DNA from: Neckera pumila
Lineage: Eukaryota; Streptophyta; Bryopsida; Hypnales; Neckeraceae
Assembly (NCBI GenBank): GCA_963969595.1
Contig: OZ018409.1
Location: 42,607,282-42,671,281 of the forward strand
Length of the DNA stretch: 64,000 nucleotides
Direction: 5' to 3'
Shown here: positions 46,158-57,063 of the stretch, one piece after another
Layout: each line of letters begins with the position of its first letter
Numbering within the stretch: position 1 is the first letter of the stretch
Program-made: the position numbers and the translations under genes
The notes under the pieces: model-generated
What the model saw: only the letters and a program-made list of their open reading frames with translations
The model's database searches: none
Told to the model about the DNA's origin: nothing

Positions 46158-49100
46158 ATGGCGACTTTGCTGCTGCGTCCCGTGCGATCGTTGTGTTCTC
46201 GCACAACCATCTTTCGACGTCCGTGCGCCATTGCTCCGGCTGTGACTTCTTCCTCGCATCGCGTGAACCAGGGGCTCCACACTTCGTCAGTGGCGTGTCC
46301 GCCGGCCACAGCTGCTGTGTATGAAACGCTAGGCGCTCCTGATCAGGTCCTCAGGTGGGTACCCTGTTCCTGTTCCTGTTTCCCCTTCTTTCTGTAGTTT
46401 TGTTTATGTTTTCGAAGCTATATGTTCTTTTTGTTTTTCCTTCGGTTCTTTTAATATATCTTGGCAATGTGGATCATTCGAATGGTGTTTTTGAGTATTC
46501 ACTGTGCGATCAATGAATTACTTTTTAGAGAATCTTGTTGAGCAGCCTCTGAATTGGCATGAAATGGAATCTTCGACATTTTGCAAAGTTAAGCTCAATC
46601 TGAACAATTGAGAGCTTAGCCAGTGGTCCATTGTCTTCGCATTTGAGAGTATGTCAGAGTGCTACTTTTGTTGGATTTGTCTACCCTAAATAGCAAAAGT
46701 TGTGATGCCATTACTACTGTGTGCCTAGTTTTGCTGAATCTGGTGTTGTTGGAATTAGACTCTCAGCATATGGATGCTGTCAGAAGGAAGTCTAGAGTCA
46801 TTCGCCCCTCGAGGCTCTTAGTTCCCTTTTAGGGATGTACACCTGAATGCGTCCAAATAAGTGTGGTTCTTGTTATTTGACTGCCTTAATTTTTGTTGGA
46901 TTGTTGGGGACTGAAAAATGATTTTTAGCTTGTATTTTTTGGATTTTGTTTGAGTACACTAAGAATTTCCAAAGTGCGAATTATAGGTGTACTCAAAATC
47001 AAGAATATATAGGGTTAGGTTTGGGGGTAAGGGTTGCAATTAGGTTCACTGACCTTGTCCACTTTTGCACAACCCTTTTGTGAACTTTGGTTTTGCACTC
47101 CTTCATCAATGTCTCCTGAATGATTTTTAAGTTCGTTGAACGACTTCATCTCAGAGCGTGACTGGATGGATGGGACTGATGCGAGTATATGCTTGGATGC
47201 ATGTAGATTGGTGCAAATGGATGGTCGGGATTTAAAAGATGGAGAAGTATGTGTCAAGATGTTGGCTGCCCCTATCAATCCATCTGACATCAACCGAATC
47301 GAAGGTACACCATTTATTCTATCCATTTATTTTGTTAAATGTCATGAATGATTTAATGTAACACAAAAATGATGTGTTCCAGAGTAATTGCATTCTTTTT
47401 TCTAAATTTACCTTGGAACCACTATCAAGAAGCCTCTTAATGAACAGTTGGTTAATGAACAAGTGCCAAACATGAGATCCAAGTCTGAGGAAATGTTTTT
47501 CATCAGTAGGTACGCCAATATATGTTGTTCATAGTTTATCGTTGGTCTGTGAAATGCTATTTAGTACACCAAATAGAATAAATGGTAAAACGGTGGTGTC
47601 TCAGGGCGTACTCCCTCTCTCAAAATAAATCTGTGGTACTCCCGCTATTTCCCACTAGAAACCACGGATTTATTTTGAGAGAGCGATTATTTAAGATCCT
47701 GGCAGTGTCATGGTGGAACTTTGAACTATCAAAATTACTTGGGAATTCTCGTTTCACCTTTTTTTCGCCAGTGCAGAGTTTCACCAAGCAGTTTTCCCCT
47801 CAGCTTCTTCTCCATAGTTAGAAATTTGAAGTTTTAGAATATCTTCACAAAAAACCCTCCCCATTAGATTCACAAAGTTTATTGACATTATATTCATATG
47901 CTTCTCACGTTGATGTTAAAGTCATGCTACTGGTGTCACAATGAAAGCCAGTCTGATGTTATTGTCATTGTCATTAAGTTGATCTAACAATTGGCATCTA
48001 TTAAGTGGACATGAAGTTTCCATTAACATCTAACGTGGGATCTTTTAAGATGGTATGCTTCTAAAGTCCAGACCAGTGATCTTCTTCAATTGAATGTTTT
48101 TCCTGAGTTCTGTTTGCTCGGATACTTGTTGGTTTTCCAGTTCCCGACATTGTGTATTTTGAATGATCGCAGGGGCTTATCCGATGCGACCATCAATTCC
48201 AGCAGTGGGGGGCACTGAGGGCGTTGGAATTGTCGTAGCTGTAACGCCAGGAGTGCGGAACTTGAAGGTTGATGATTGGGTTATTCCCTCTCATCCTCAC
48301 TTGGGTTAGTCTCCACTTCAAGGATACAGTCATGGATTCTCATATTAGGAGTAGGCTGGAAGACTAATTTATAGTCTAATCTGTACTATTGAGGAACCGA
48401 AGGAGGACACCGAACTCATAATGTTAAGAGTCTTTAGATTCATATAGTCCTCATTGTAAGTTATTGTTTCTGTAACACAAATGGTGTTAACATAATGTTA
48501 ATATGATGTTAGTATTCCACTAGCCTTAACTTGATATTCCTCCTCCAGGCCTGATGCTTTGAAGGCCCCTAAGACCTCCAATCCTGACTTCGAGTTGCTC
48601 TTCAGAGACACTCTTAAATCACAAATCCTGCAGAGTGGAGCGACTGTTTTTTTTACAAGTCTAGAACAGCCGTAGGCGGTGTAGATCCTCCTGCTTAGGA
48701 TTTAATCAATAATTTACAAAAAGGGGTCTCCTAGACGTTGATCTCGTTGACCTTTGGCCTTTTCTAAATACAGTAGTGCCTCTATATTTTGAATAGGACT
48801 TCGTTGGCTTTGTTCCTTTAGAGAACATCGGTTTGGGTTCTCTGTACTGCTCCTGTGCCAATTTATGTATCTCACCATAATTATGGGTGCTTACAGGCAC
48901 ATGGAGGACCCACATAGCGCAGGAGGAGAGTGCTTGGTGCAAAGTAGGTCAGGATGTACCTATGGAGTATGCTGCGACCGTCTCTGTCAATCCTTGCACT
49001 GCGTTGCGTATGCTTGACGACTTCGTAGACCTAAAAGCTGGTCAGCGCCAAAAATCAAATGCTTCAGTTCTTTTGGCAGATGTAGGATTTGCAAGACAGG

Positions 49101-51444
49101 AGGATGATTTCTTGAAGGAATATTAAGTCAAATAATACTCTGAAGGTACTACCACCTAGTTATTCGGTAACATCAAATTTGTTGTATTCCTATTGTGTTT
49201 GAATGTAATTTATGCCCTCTCAGAAGCGTACAAACTGAATTGTTATGATTCCATGTAATGATGTGGATTGAGAGAATTGAAAGTGCGCGCAGCAGCTGAT
49301 GGGTGGACCGTCGTTGCCAGGGGATGTTGTTGTCCAGAATGGGGCAACGAGTATGGTGGGCCAATGTGTCATTCAACTAGCGCAACTTTGTAATGTACAG
49401 ACACTAAATCTTATTCGAGATAGGTATGTTCAGCACAATGAAGCGTATGGTAATGTGCTCTGTGAGTCTTGCTGATGTCCTAACGTGCATGGTTTCTTAC
49501 GTTGCACGCTGCTTTCATTAAACATCTTGTAAGCTTTGAGAGGATCGTTATTTCCTTGGATTGTTCTTTCTCCTCGTTTTTTCTTCATAATAATTGCAAT
49601 CTGGAGCTAGACACACTTGCGTCTCGTTGATGTCATGCTCATTATCGTCAGATCGGGAGTGAGCGAAGTGAAAGAAAGACTGCTGAGTCTTGGTGCTGAG
49701 CACGTGCTTACTGAGGAAGAGTTGGGCAAGCTGGACAAGAAAACGTTCTTGGTATTCTTTTGTTCTCTGCTATTTGCTCGCAATTTAGCACGCTTGATCG
49801 GAGGTTAGGTTAAGTTTTGGATTTGGAAATTCTATATCTTCCTGGTGTAATGAGGATTTTATGTACAGTACATAGTTCAATCACCCAATAGATATCATGG
49901 CTTTATGGTTGTCACCAGCTTCCTGTTGGTCGATGATCTCGGCAGCAATTATATTTCATGCTTTGTACCATTCAATCTGTGCTTGGACATTATTCAGAAG
50001 GAGCTTGGAGCGGAAGCAAAGTTGGGTCTCAATTGTGTAGGCGGTTCTGCTGCAACTGCTGTTTTGAAGCTATTGGGGTAAGTTCACTAATCTAGGAGTC
50101 ACGAGTACATATCGTTTTCATGTTCTTGCCACTCAGTGGAATCTTTTAAGGATATTTAGGATATTGCTATTAGATGGGCGATAGTGGCTCATTGATGTTT
50201 CTAACTTCCGAAGTCGCTAGCAATGGATGGTCGTCCGTTCGACCGTATTGCAGCTTTGGAACACACCACATTGACTCCACTTGACGTTCTACTTTCTTTT
50301 TAATTTAAAATAATTAATATTAAAACTTATTAGTCTATTGACTCCAGAGACTTTAATTTTCAACCTCAAAGTGATGACACAAAAATCTGAATTCAGTTGA
50401 ACCAGATTTTTTCTCGACTATGGAGGTGCTCATTTCTCTGTTTACGCTCTGAATCTCAGGGATGGGGGTACTTTGGTAACGTATGGTGGAATGTCTAAGA
50501 AGCCCATCACCATTGCTACTGGCCCTTTAATTTTCAAGGTGAGTTCATTCGTAGTATTAAATTGAAATAGTTTAGATAAGCCTGATTTGTTTTCGATTTG
50601 ATGACCAAATGAATATCTATAGATGTGCGAATTCGACTTGGTTATTCCTGTGACATTCTTTGACAGCTTGACCAATGATGATAACGTTCTCCCTCTAGCC
50701 AGATTGAAACCCTGTGCCTTTCGTGTTCACACACTCTAGCGTCCATTTCATTAGGTGCAACCGTGGACTTCCACACTTGCTAGTGTAATTATGAGGCTCC
50801 TAGTTTGTCCAAATGGTGACAAGTTTTACAGTGCTGTGTTGAAAGTAGTCTTGATTTGAGGGTGATTCCCAGGATATTCGGCTACGTGGGTTCTGGCTTG
50901 GGAAGTGGAAATCAGAACATTCTAATGAAGACTTCACGGTAATGACCAACAAGCTTCTTGGACTGGTTCGGGATGGCAAGTTACAATATGCGTAAGTCAC
51001 CGCTTCTCTCATTCTCAAAGTCTGATATTCAAGTTCCTGGAGATCATGTCTTCCCATACGGAACTGTAAACACGTAGAATGTGTGAGAGATATGCTCAGA
51101 AGTCCTGGAGTTTTGCGATCCCACATAATCTAAGATTTTAAGAAATAACTAATATTAACTCGATACTATACAGCAAATATTTACTAAACATTAAATCAGC
51201 ATTGACGTACCATGACCTTAATATTGATCTAATGTTCTATTATACTAACATTACTTTACCACTAATAACATTGTGAACCTAATAGGGTATCCTTTTGACT
51301 AAATATATATTTGAGGGCAGTTGGTGACATGGGAGGGTGTGGTGTCTCAGAATTGAGAAGGTTCCATTCGGAGATTTCAATAGTGCACTCAGTAAAGCAA
51401 TGGGCAAGCACGGGAGCGCATCCAAACAGGTTCTTGTCTTCTGA
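46158..51444 (+). CDS. MECR: Mitochondrial enoyl-thioester (trans-2-enoyl-CoA/ACP) reductase, ten exons
   Basis: Exons 46158-46354, 47207-47304, 48173-48304, 48897-49040, 49321-49423, 49652-49751, 49998-50077, 50460-50538, 50873-50991 and 51351-51444 join in frame (all introns GT-AG) to 381 aa, the normal family length. The Arg/Ser-rich, acid-poor N-terminus is a likely mitochondrial presequence. Family motifs in order are CVKMLAAPINPSDINRIEG, AYPMRPSIPAVGG (Tyr101 at the known catalytic Tyr position), GDVVVQNGATSMVGQ (NADPH-binding loop, about 191-205), LGLNCVGGSAA, GGTLVTYGGMSKKPI and the end KQVLVF. Known role: NADPH-dependent last reduction step of mitochondrial fatty-acid synthesis, feeding lipoate production. 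The gene looks intact. Intron 2 carries a Stowaway-like MITE. The exon 2 acceptor (ATGTAG) was chosen because it restores frame and family alignment. Confidence 0.93.
47611..47687. mobile_element. Stowaway-like MITE, 77 bp, in MECR intron 2
   Basis: Starts CTCCCTCTCTCAAAATAAAT after TA (47609-47610) and ends ATTTATTTTGAGAGAGCGAT before TA (47688-47689). The CTCCCTC...CAAAATAA ends and TA target duplication are typical of Tc1/mariner-linked Stowaway MITEs. It is unusually short. Confidence 0.8.
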
Positions 51445-52195
51445 TGGCATACTAGCAACATGTTTATGCTCCCTTGGAGATGAGAGTTGCAAAACCAATG
51501 CTTACTAGTACTGATAGTGAAAGCTTGGTAGACGATCTTGGAGAACAAATTAATGCAGCAGAAAATCTTCTTTGGTTCTAGTGTTCGGCAGGGTCCCTGA
51601 ATGCTGTTGACATAAACTCACTTGTGCCCTTACAATACGGTAGGCTGAAATCAGTAGCCTGTGGAGAGGCCGAAATTGCAAGCATGCTGAATGAGGTCAC
51701 GGTGTTGTGCTTTTATGTAACGTGATGTCCCGGTGATCTGATATCATTGAATTGTGTAAAAAAAATTTGTATCAAATTGACTGAACTTTAGAGAGTCCAA
51801 AATAGTGCGTGTCCAACACTTGCAGACTTCATCTTATTACTGGTCATTAAGTAGTGTTTATATATTTGTTCACTTGTCTGTAGTAGACAGAAAAACTGTG
51901 AGTACTATATACGAGTGACTGAGGCAAATAGCCCATTCGAGAGCCCATTTTTGTAACCCAATTGAGAGACGTACTCATTGATGCAACGATGTTTGTTTGC
52001 TTCCTAATGTTGTCAAAAGTTTGAAGTGATGCAAATACTTTCAGCATGGTGGCAGATTGGGAGTGAGTGGGTTGATGACGGGGTAGGAATTTGCGCTTTG
52101 AAGGTTGCCCTCATAAATTTTATGAAAAGAGTTTTGAATAATGAAAATCTTGTACAATGAAACATAGAAAGGAAAAAAAATCATGCATGTGAGAT
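51445..52195. other. MECR 3' flank, no further gene seen
   Basis: Holds the 3' UTR and moderately AT-rich DNA up to the next MITE. Short frames here have no family motifs. Confidence 0.4.
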
Positions 52196-52199
52196 TTAA

Positions 52200-53118
52200 T
52201 CCCTAAAGGACCAAGGCTTTTTTCTACCAAAAAACACTCAAAATTGCCATTTCTATAGCAAAGTGTAAGAAAATATGAAAATTATTTTCTTTGCACATCT
52301 AACCATAGGATCTTACACCTAATTAGTATGAAAATGTGTGGAAAACATTTCAGAAATTTTGACCACACAAATTGCAAGATATTTGTGTTTAAAGTAAAAA
52401 ATCCTAGTTATTTACCACATTGTGGGACTAGATTATTTGACTTTGAACCTTTTGAACTTTAATTTTTTGCACTATAGAATTTTGAGCTTTAAATTTTTTT
52501 GGTGGAGATTTGAGTTGAAAGTCTAGGAAAAAAAAAATTCAAAAAAATTGGATTTTCATACTTCAAAAATTGTTAAGTAGAAGTAGGTACAAGATAGAAG
52601 AAAATCTAAATTATTAATATCTCTAAAATGAAATTAAAATGCACTAATCTAGTGGTGATATTATTCTAGCAAGTAAACTAAACCATGTGGAATTTTTTTT
52701 GAAAAATTGTAATAATTGCATTTAAAAATGAATCCTACAAGTTATTTTTTCAAGAAGATGCTCTATTTGCCCAAAGAAAAAGATTGCCCATAATTTCTCA
52801 CAACAAATCCAAATGGAACGAATAAAAGCTTTCCAAGTAGACAAAATACTACCTGTGAGGAAAAAAAATTAAAAAGGAAATTCAAGTTTTTGAAATTTTT
52901 TTGCTGCCCCCTCTCTTCCTTCTAAATTCTGAGCTATTTGGGGCATAATTTTTGTTTCCGAGGACAAATTGAACAAAAAATTATATTCCCACAAAGTTTA
53001 TCATTTTTCTTAGTAGTATCTTCAAAAGGAGTTTTAAAAATCAAGACAAACTTTCAGCCCATAAGTACTTATCTAAAATTTCCATTTGTCCCCTGAAGGA
53101 ACAATGGCTCTTTAGAGG
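52200..53118 (+). mobile_element. piggyBac-like MITE (copy C), 919 bp
   Basis: TTAA 52196-52199 then TCCCTAAAGGACCAAGG. The right end GGCTCTTTAGAGG abuts TTAA 53119-53122. The interior aligns with copy A throughout, including TGCCATTTCTA and TTTCAAGAAGATGCTCTA. Confidence 0.8.
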
Positions 53119-53121
53119 TTA

Positions 53122-53335
53122 ATGCCATCTTTCCATCTGTTTTAACTTTGGAATGTTGGACTAGTCACTATGGAAATCATCATTTTGGGTACCATAGGAT
53201 TCATTTGTTTAAAAAAAATGCACTCACTGGAGGTCAAACTATTGTGCAAGACCTCTTTTTTAAACACAAAATTCCAAGAGTGAACATCTATACTATTGTC
53301 TTCAATTGCATAGAAGGATTCTCTATCATCCATTG
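53122..53335 (+). repeat. Dispersed repeat, family 2 (copy 2)
   Basis: Matches 36311-36510 (CTAGTCACTATGGAAATCATC, GAGGTCAAACTATTGTGCAAG, GTGAACATCTATACT). It starts directly at the right TTAA of MITE copy C, so the two elements share or nearly share a target. Confidence 0.55.
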
Positions 53336-53849
53336 AACACTTGATGTCTACAATAATATTATAAGTTTAAACTTTGGTTTAAATAATTGACTAAAATCGA
53401 ATGGTAAAAATTAGCCCACTATTATCTCCTTCGATTTCAATCTCCCATCTTGGAGGGCATTATTCTATTTGTTCATGGTTAAAATATCTTTCTTTAGTGG
53501 CTATAATCAAGTCATGGATGATGATGATGGAAAGATTAGTGAATGCAAGAGGAACTTCTACCTTTTGAATGCAAAATCATCCCAAGAAGTACTTTTTAGG
53601 CCTTCATGTTGTGACCATGTTTAGAAACACTTTTTGTTGGTTTTGGGGTATTCAATAGACTCTTCTAGGCCAATTAGGTAGTACACTTCAAAATTTCATA
53701 ACAAATTCACACTTTGTCAAAAAAATAAAATTTCAATTGCTATCCCCATTTCTCACATTTGTCTTTAAGTGGAAATGAATTTAAAAAATTTCAACAATGC
53801 CATTAGGCCAAGCCAATCATTTTGCCTATCATAGGCTGACTTCTCTTAT
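53336..53849. other. AT-rich spacer, no gene seen
   Basis: No motif-bearing frame. Ends at the foldback element. Confidence 0.5.
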
Positions 53850-54012
53850 TAAGGTAAACTACCCTATTATAGTCAAAATGGGAGCAAGCCCATTGTGGGC
53901 AATGTTGTAATGGTGGTGTAAATTCAAATTTTGAAATGTACACCACCATTACAATTTTGCTCACAATGGACTCGCTCCCATTTTGCTTGTAATGGGGTAG
54001 CGATTTACCTTA
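53850..54012. mobile_element. 163-bp foldback MITE
   Basis: Arms 53850-53920 and 53939-54012 are nearly complementary (TAAGGTAAACTACCC, AATGGGAGCAAGCCCATTGT, TTGTAATGGTGGTGTA against their inverses) around an 18-nt loop. Possible TA target duplication. Confidence 0.85.
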
Positions 54013-54111
54013 GCTGCACAAGCCATTCCTCACCTAGTTCAATTGCACAAGGTTGTTTTCTTACCAAATAAGAGAAGTGAAGTCGTTCCTACTACTAGCC
54101 AGCTTTCCTTA

Positions 54112-54327
54112 GGGCCAGTTTCCATGGAGGCCAGAACTGGAGGGGGGGTCCAAGCTGACGACAGGCAACCAGAGGGAAAAATCTTCGAAATGTTCACCCG
54201 ACGAAGAATTCAGAAAAAATTCTCCGGTCAAAGCTCCGATCCCTCCAGCGCTGTTTGCGCTAGATGCAGCGCTGGAGGCCTGGAGGTCCGGTTCTGGACC
54301 CCTCCAGGCCTCCATGGAAACGAGTCC
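54112..54327. mobile_element. Tourist/Harbinger-like MITE, 216 bp
   Basis: Starts GGGCCAGTTTCCATGGAGG and ends CCTCCATGGAAACGAGTCC. Inner parts also pair (AACTGGAGGGGG against CCCCTCCAG). Flanked by TTA on both sides (54109-54111 and 54328-54330), the TWA-type 3-bp duplication of PIF/Harbinger elements. GC-rich compared with its surroundings. Confidence 0.8.
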
Positions 54328-54409
54328 TTAGGGTTGGTCGCTCCCGGCTAGCGACGAAAAGCTCGCTCCAGCCTTTAAGGTGTAGTTGATCCGACTATGT
54401 GAGCCATTT

Positions 54410-55345
54410 CGAAGCTGTGTATTGGAGAGGTGGGTTGCGAGCCGAATGATGCGAGGCTGCAGAAATGACAGGCTTCGAACGATCTATTAAGGTTAGTATC
54501 TCGATCAGTGTCGGCACTTCGATGATTTACCAGAGTTAGTGTGCTTAGCAGTGAGACTGCGTTGCAATCTGGTTGCACCACTGCTTTGACCGGATATCCG
54601 TCTGCTTGTCCAAGTGACGGTGCCTCGCGGGCATGCCGACCGAGCCCTTGTGATCGAGTCCTACTTCAGCGTGTTGCGTATTTTGAGCCACTTTAATTGG
54701 GGTGGAAGTTGTGTCGTTGCTGTTGCAAATCTGCATCCGATCGCAGTCAGAAAGGAAACCCAGAACAACGCGATGCCATTCTGAGAAATTTCCGCAATCC
54801 CAATATCCAACTTCACTGGATCACTGGCCGGCTTTTCTTGGAAGGCCAGGACGGCCCAAGGGGTAACTGGTTTCTTTCCTGCCCTGGCCGACTTTCGTTC
54901 TCTCTCTCACGCTTTCACTGGGGTTTGCTGCTCCAAGCTACCGGCTAAAGCTGTGGCTTCAGTCTGCTATTTAGAGTTACAGTCTTGAGTACAATCTATT
55001 TGAGCAGAGTTGAAGTTATTTGGAGGCGGGCTGTGAGCCGCCTGATGGCGAGGGTCCAAAGTCCGTACCTCTGTCCTTGCGCTTGCTGAGATCATCAGAG
55101 CCTGCTATGGAGTGAGAGTACGTTGATTACGATAATCTGTTTGCACCACCATCTCGAATTCCCGTCGTCTTTTTGCAGGACAGTTACCCTCCTGCGCATG
55201 TGGATGATCCACCCGTTATACATCAACCCTACTTCCGCCCTTTTAATCGCCAGTCGGAAGTTTCGAGCCACTTGAATTGGGTTGGAGTGGAGGCGTTTAT
55301 GTTGCATATTCGAGGAGGGGGCGCTGTTTTTTTCTTGGTGTGAAA
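54410..55345. repeat. Imperfect tandem duplication upstream of the kinase gene
   Basis: The segments at about 54410-54740 and 55010-55345 share GAGGTGGGTTGCGAGCC / GAGGCGGGCTGTGAGCC, CTGGTTGCACCAC / CTGTTTGCACCAC, TTTTGAGCCACTTTAATTGG / GTTTCGAGCCACTTGAATTGG and a following GGTTGGAGTGGAGGCGTT-like string. Spacing is about 600 bp. It probably duplicated the promoter or leader of the kinase gene. Confidence 0.6.
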
Positions 55346-55388
55346 GCAAACGTGGAGGCGACTGTAATAGGTCGTTAGAACTGGGGAA

Positions 55389-56756
55389 GTGATGGCAGAA
55401 GTGCAGCCAAGCACGAGTCGCGGTGAGGACGCAGTTGAGATTCTGAGAGAAGTCTTATCCAGTGGAGTGGATGGGACCACTTGCCCCGAGTCCGTTCCTC
55501 CATCAATTGCTGCAGAGTCTCCTTCGTTTCTCACATGGATTTGGATTCGAATCTTGACAGCATGCTCGGGAGTCTCGGGAGCAAGAGGAGGTGGGTTGTC
55601 GGGGCCTAGAATGTTGGGACTTGCATCCGGAGCCCAGCAGACGCAGGAGGACAACGAGTTGGAGGTTTTGAGTAGAATTGCGGCATCCAAGTCGACCTGG
55701 AGTGAAGTTCCTGGTCACGACATCCACCACTCTGTTTCAATCCCGCACCCCAATCAACTCTCTGTTTGGGAGGAGCTGAAAGCAAGTGCTCCCCATTTCT
55801 TTAGTGATGATTGGGCTGGATACTTGGAGCTGGGGCGACTGATTGGAGAGGGAGCCCAAGCCCAGATCTTTGAAGCCAAAGTGGAGGGAATTAAAGATGA
55901 TTTGGTCTTGAAGGTGTTCAAATTGGAAGCGGGATTTTCTTTGGTAGATTTGAAACACCACTGGCCCCACACTATGAGGAAGGGTGGAGAGGATTGCAGT
56001 GAATCTATGTCAGGACAAAAGAGGAGCTTTGGATATGTATTTGATTATCGTGAGGCAATCATTCTTGGATTTCGATGTTTCATTTTGGGTGCGACATTAT
56101 TAAAGGATGGGAGGTTTGCATTCTTGATGTGGAGGTATTGGGGAGATTTGCGCACACTCATTGACCTCAAAGTGGAAGACAACACCCATCCTTGGGAGTT
56201 TGACTTGTTGTCTAGAAATAGAAGAAACCAACCACCCTTCTCGGTTTGTGATTCCATTCACATTATGTTACAAATTGCTTTTGGGATGCAAGGGTTGCAT
56301 TTAGAAGGTGTGTTGCACAGAGACTTGAAAGCTGCCAATGTCCTCATTAAAACTCCAATGGCTGATCCAATATTTTGCGATGTAGCAGATTACGAGTGTG
56401 CGATGTTCGTTCAAGGAACAGGGTTTTGGAGGTCTCCTGAAGTTTTGCAAGAGCTTCAAAAGAATGAAGAAGATCGAAATGGTGAGATATGGACTGAGAA
56501 GGTGGATGTCTATAGTTTTGGAATGACATGTTATGAAATATTGACAGGTCACATACCATTTGATGGATACACCAAGAACAAATGGGGTGATGTTATCAAA
56601 GGTGAAAGACCTTATTTGCCTGACCATGTAATTCCTTCTCTACGGGAGTTGGTGGAGGCATGTTGGCATGTTCAACCTTCTGAGAGGCCTCCTTTTGATG
56701 TTATACTTGAAAAGCTAGATTTTCTCAAGAGGGGCGTAGAACTTGGAATTAGATAA
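55389..56756 (+). CDS. Protein kinase (TKL-like), single exon, 455 aa
   Basis: One uninterrupted frame with a non-conserved N-terminus (about 1-140) and a kinase domain at about 145-448. Visible motifs are the glycine loop IGEGAQAQIF (152-161), VAIK-type Lys175 in LVLKVFK, catalytic loop HRDLKAAN (310-317), DFG as DYE (334-336), APE as SPE (349-351), DVYSFGMTCYEILTG (373-387) and the C-lobe WHVQPSERP. The key Lys, both catalytic Asp residues and Asn are present, so activity is plausible despite DYE. The strings VADYE and GTGFWRSPE with YSFGMTCYE resemble, from memory, the kinase region of moss phytochrome PHY1. That is a recollection needing a search. The start is the first of two adjacent Met codons. 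Substrate unknown. Confidence 0.88.
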   Translation: MMAEVQPSTSRGEDAVEILREVLSSGVDGTTCPESVPPSIAAESPSFLTWIWIRILTACSGVSGARGGGLSGPRMLGLASGAQQTQEDNELEVLSRIAASKSTWSEVPGHDIHHSVSIPHPNQLSVWEELKASAPHFFSDDWAGYLELGRLIGEGAQAQIFEAKVEGIKDDLVLKVFKLEAGFSLVDLKHHWPHTMRKGGEDCSESMSGQKRSFGYVFDYREAIILGFRCFILGATLLKDGRFAFLMWRYWGDLRTLIDLKVEDNTHPWEFDLLSRNRRNQPPFSVCDSIHIMLQIAFGMQGLHLEGVLHRDLKAANVLIKTPMADPIFCDVADYECAMFVQGTGFWRSPEVLQELQKNEEDRNGEIWTEKVDVYSFGMTCYEILTGHIPFDGYTKNKWGDVIKGERPYLPDHVIPSLRELVEACWHVQPSERPPFDVILEKLDFLKRGVELGIR

Positions 56757-57040
56757 TTTTTATCTTTTGATGAGCTTTGATAGAATGGTTACCCTTTTGC
56801 TTACTTGTCTATTGAAATTGTTGAGATATTTTGCAAATTCAAGTGTTTTTTCTTTCCATATTTCTAAAGCTTGGATTGACTTCAAGCAATTTAAGTTACA
56901 TTAAAAGCTTAGAATGAAACCACAAGCTGCTCTTGAATTGTATTGAATATGATGCTCTCACTTTAATGAAGAACATTGCATACATGTTTCATTGCAACCT
57001 AGGAAAAAGCTTCCATGAGGCCCAAAAAGTCTTAACAGGA
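56757..57040. other. Kinase gene 3' flank
   Basis: AT-rich 3' UTR-like sequence with no other gene. Confidence 0.4.
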
Positions 57041-57063
57041 CACTTATTTTGGGACTGAGGGAG
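57030..57063. mobile_element. Stowaway MITE end fragment
   Basis: CTTATTTTGGGACTGAGGGAG followed by TA matches the right end of plant Stowaway MITEs (ends in ...CGGAGGGAGTA). The partner end is not obvious, so this is a remnant or solo end. Confidence 0.6.

Noticed and set aside
55229..55970. Minus-strand frames opposite the kinase gene
   Set aside because: Shadows of the intact kinase frame on the plus strand.
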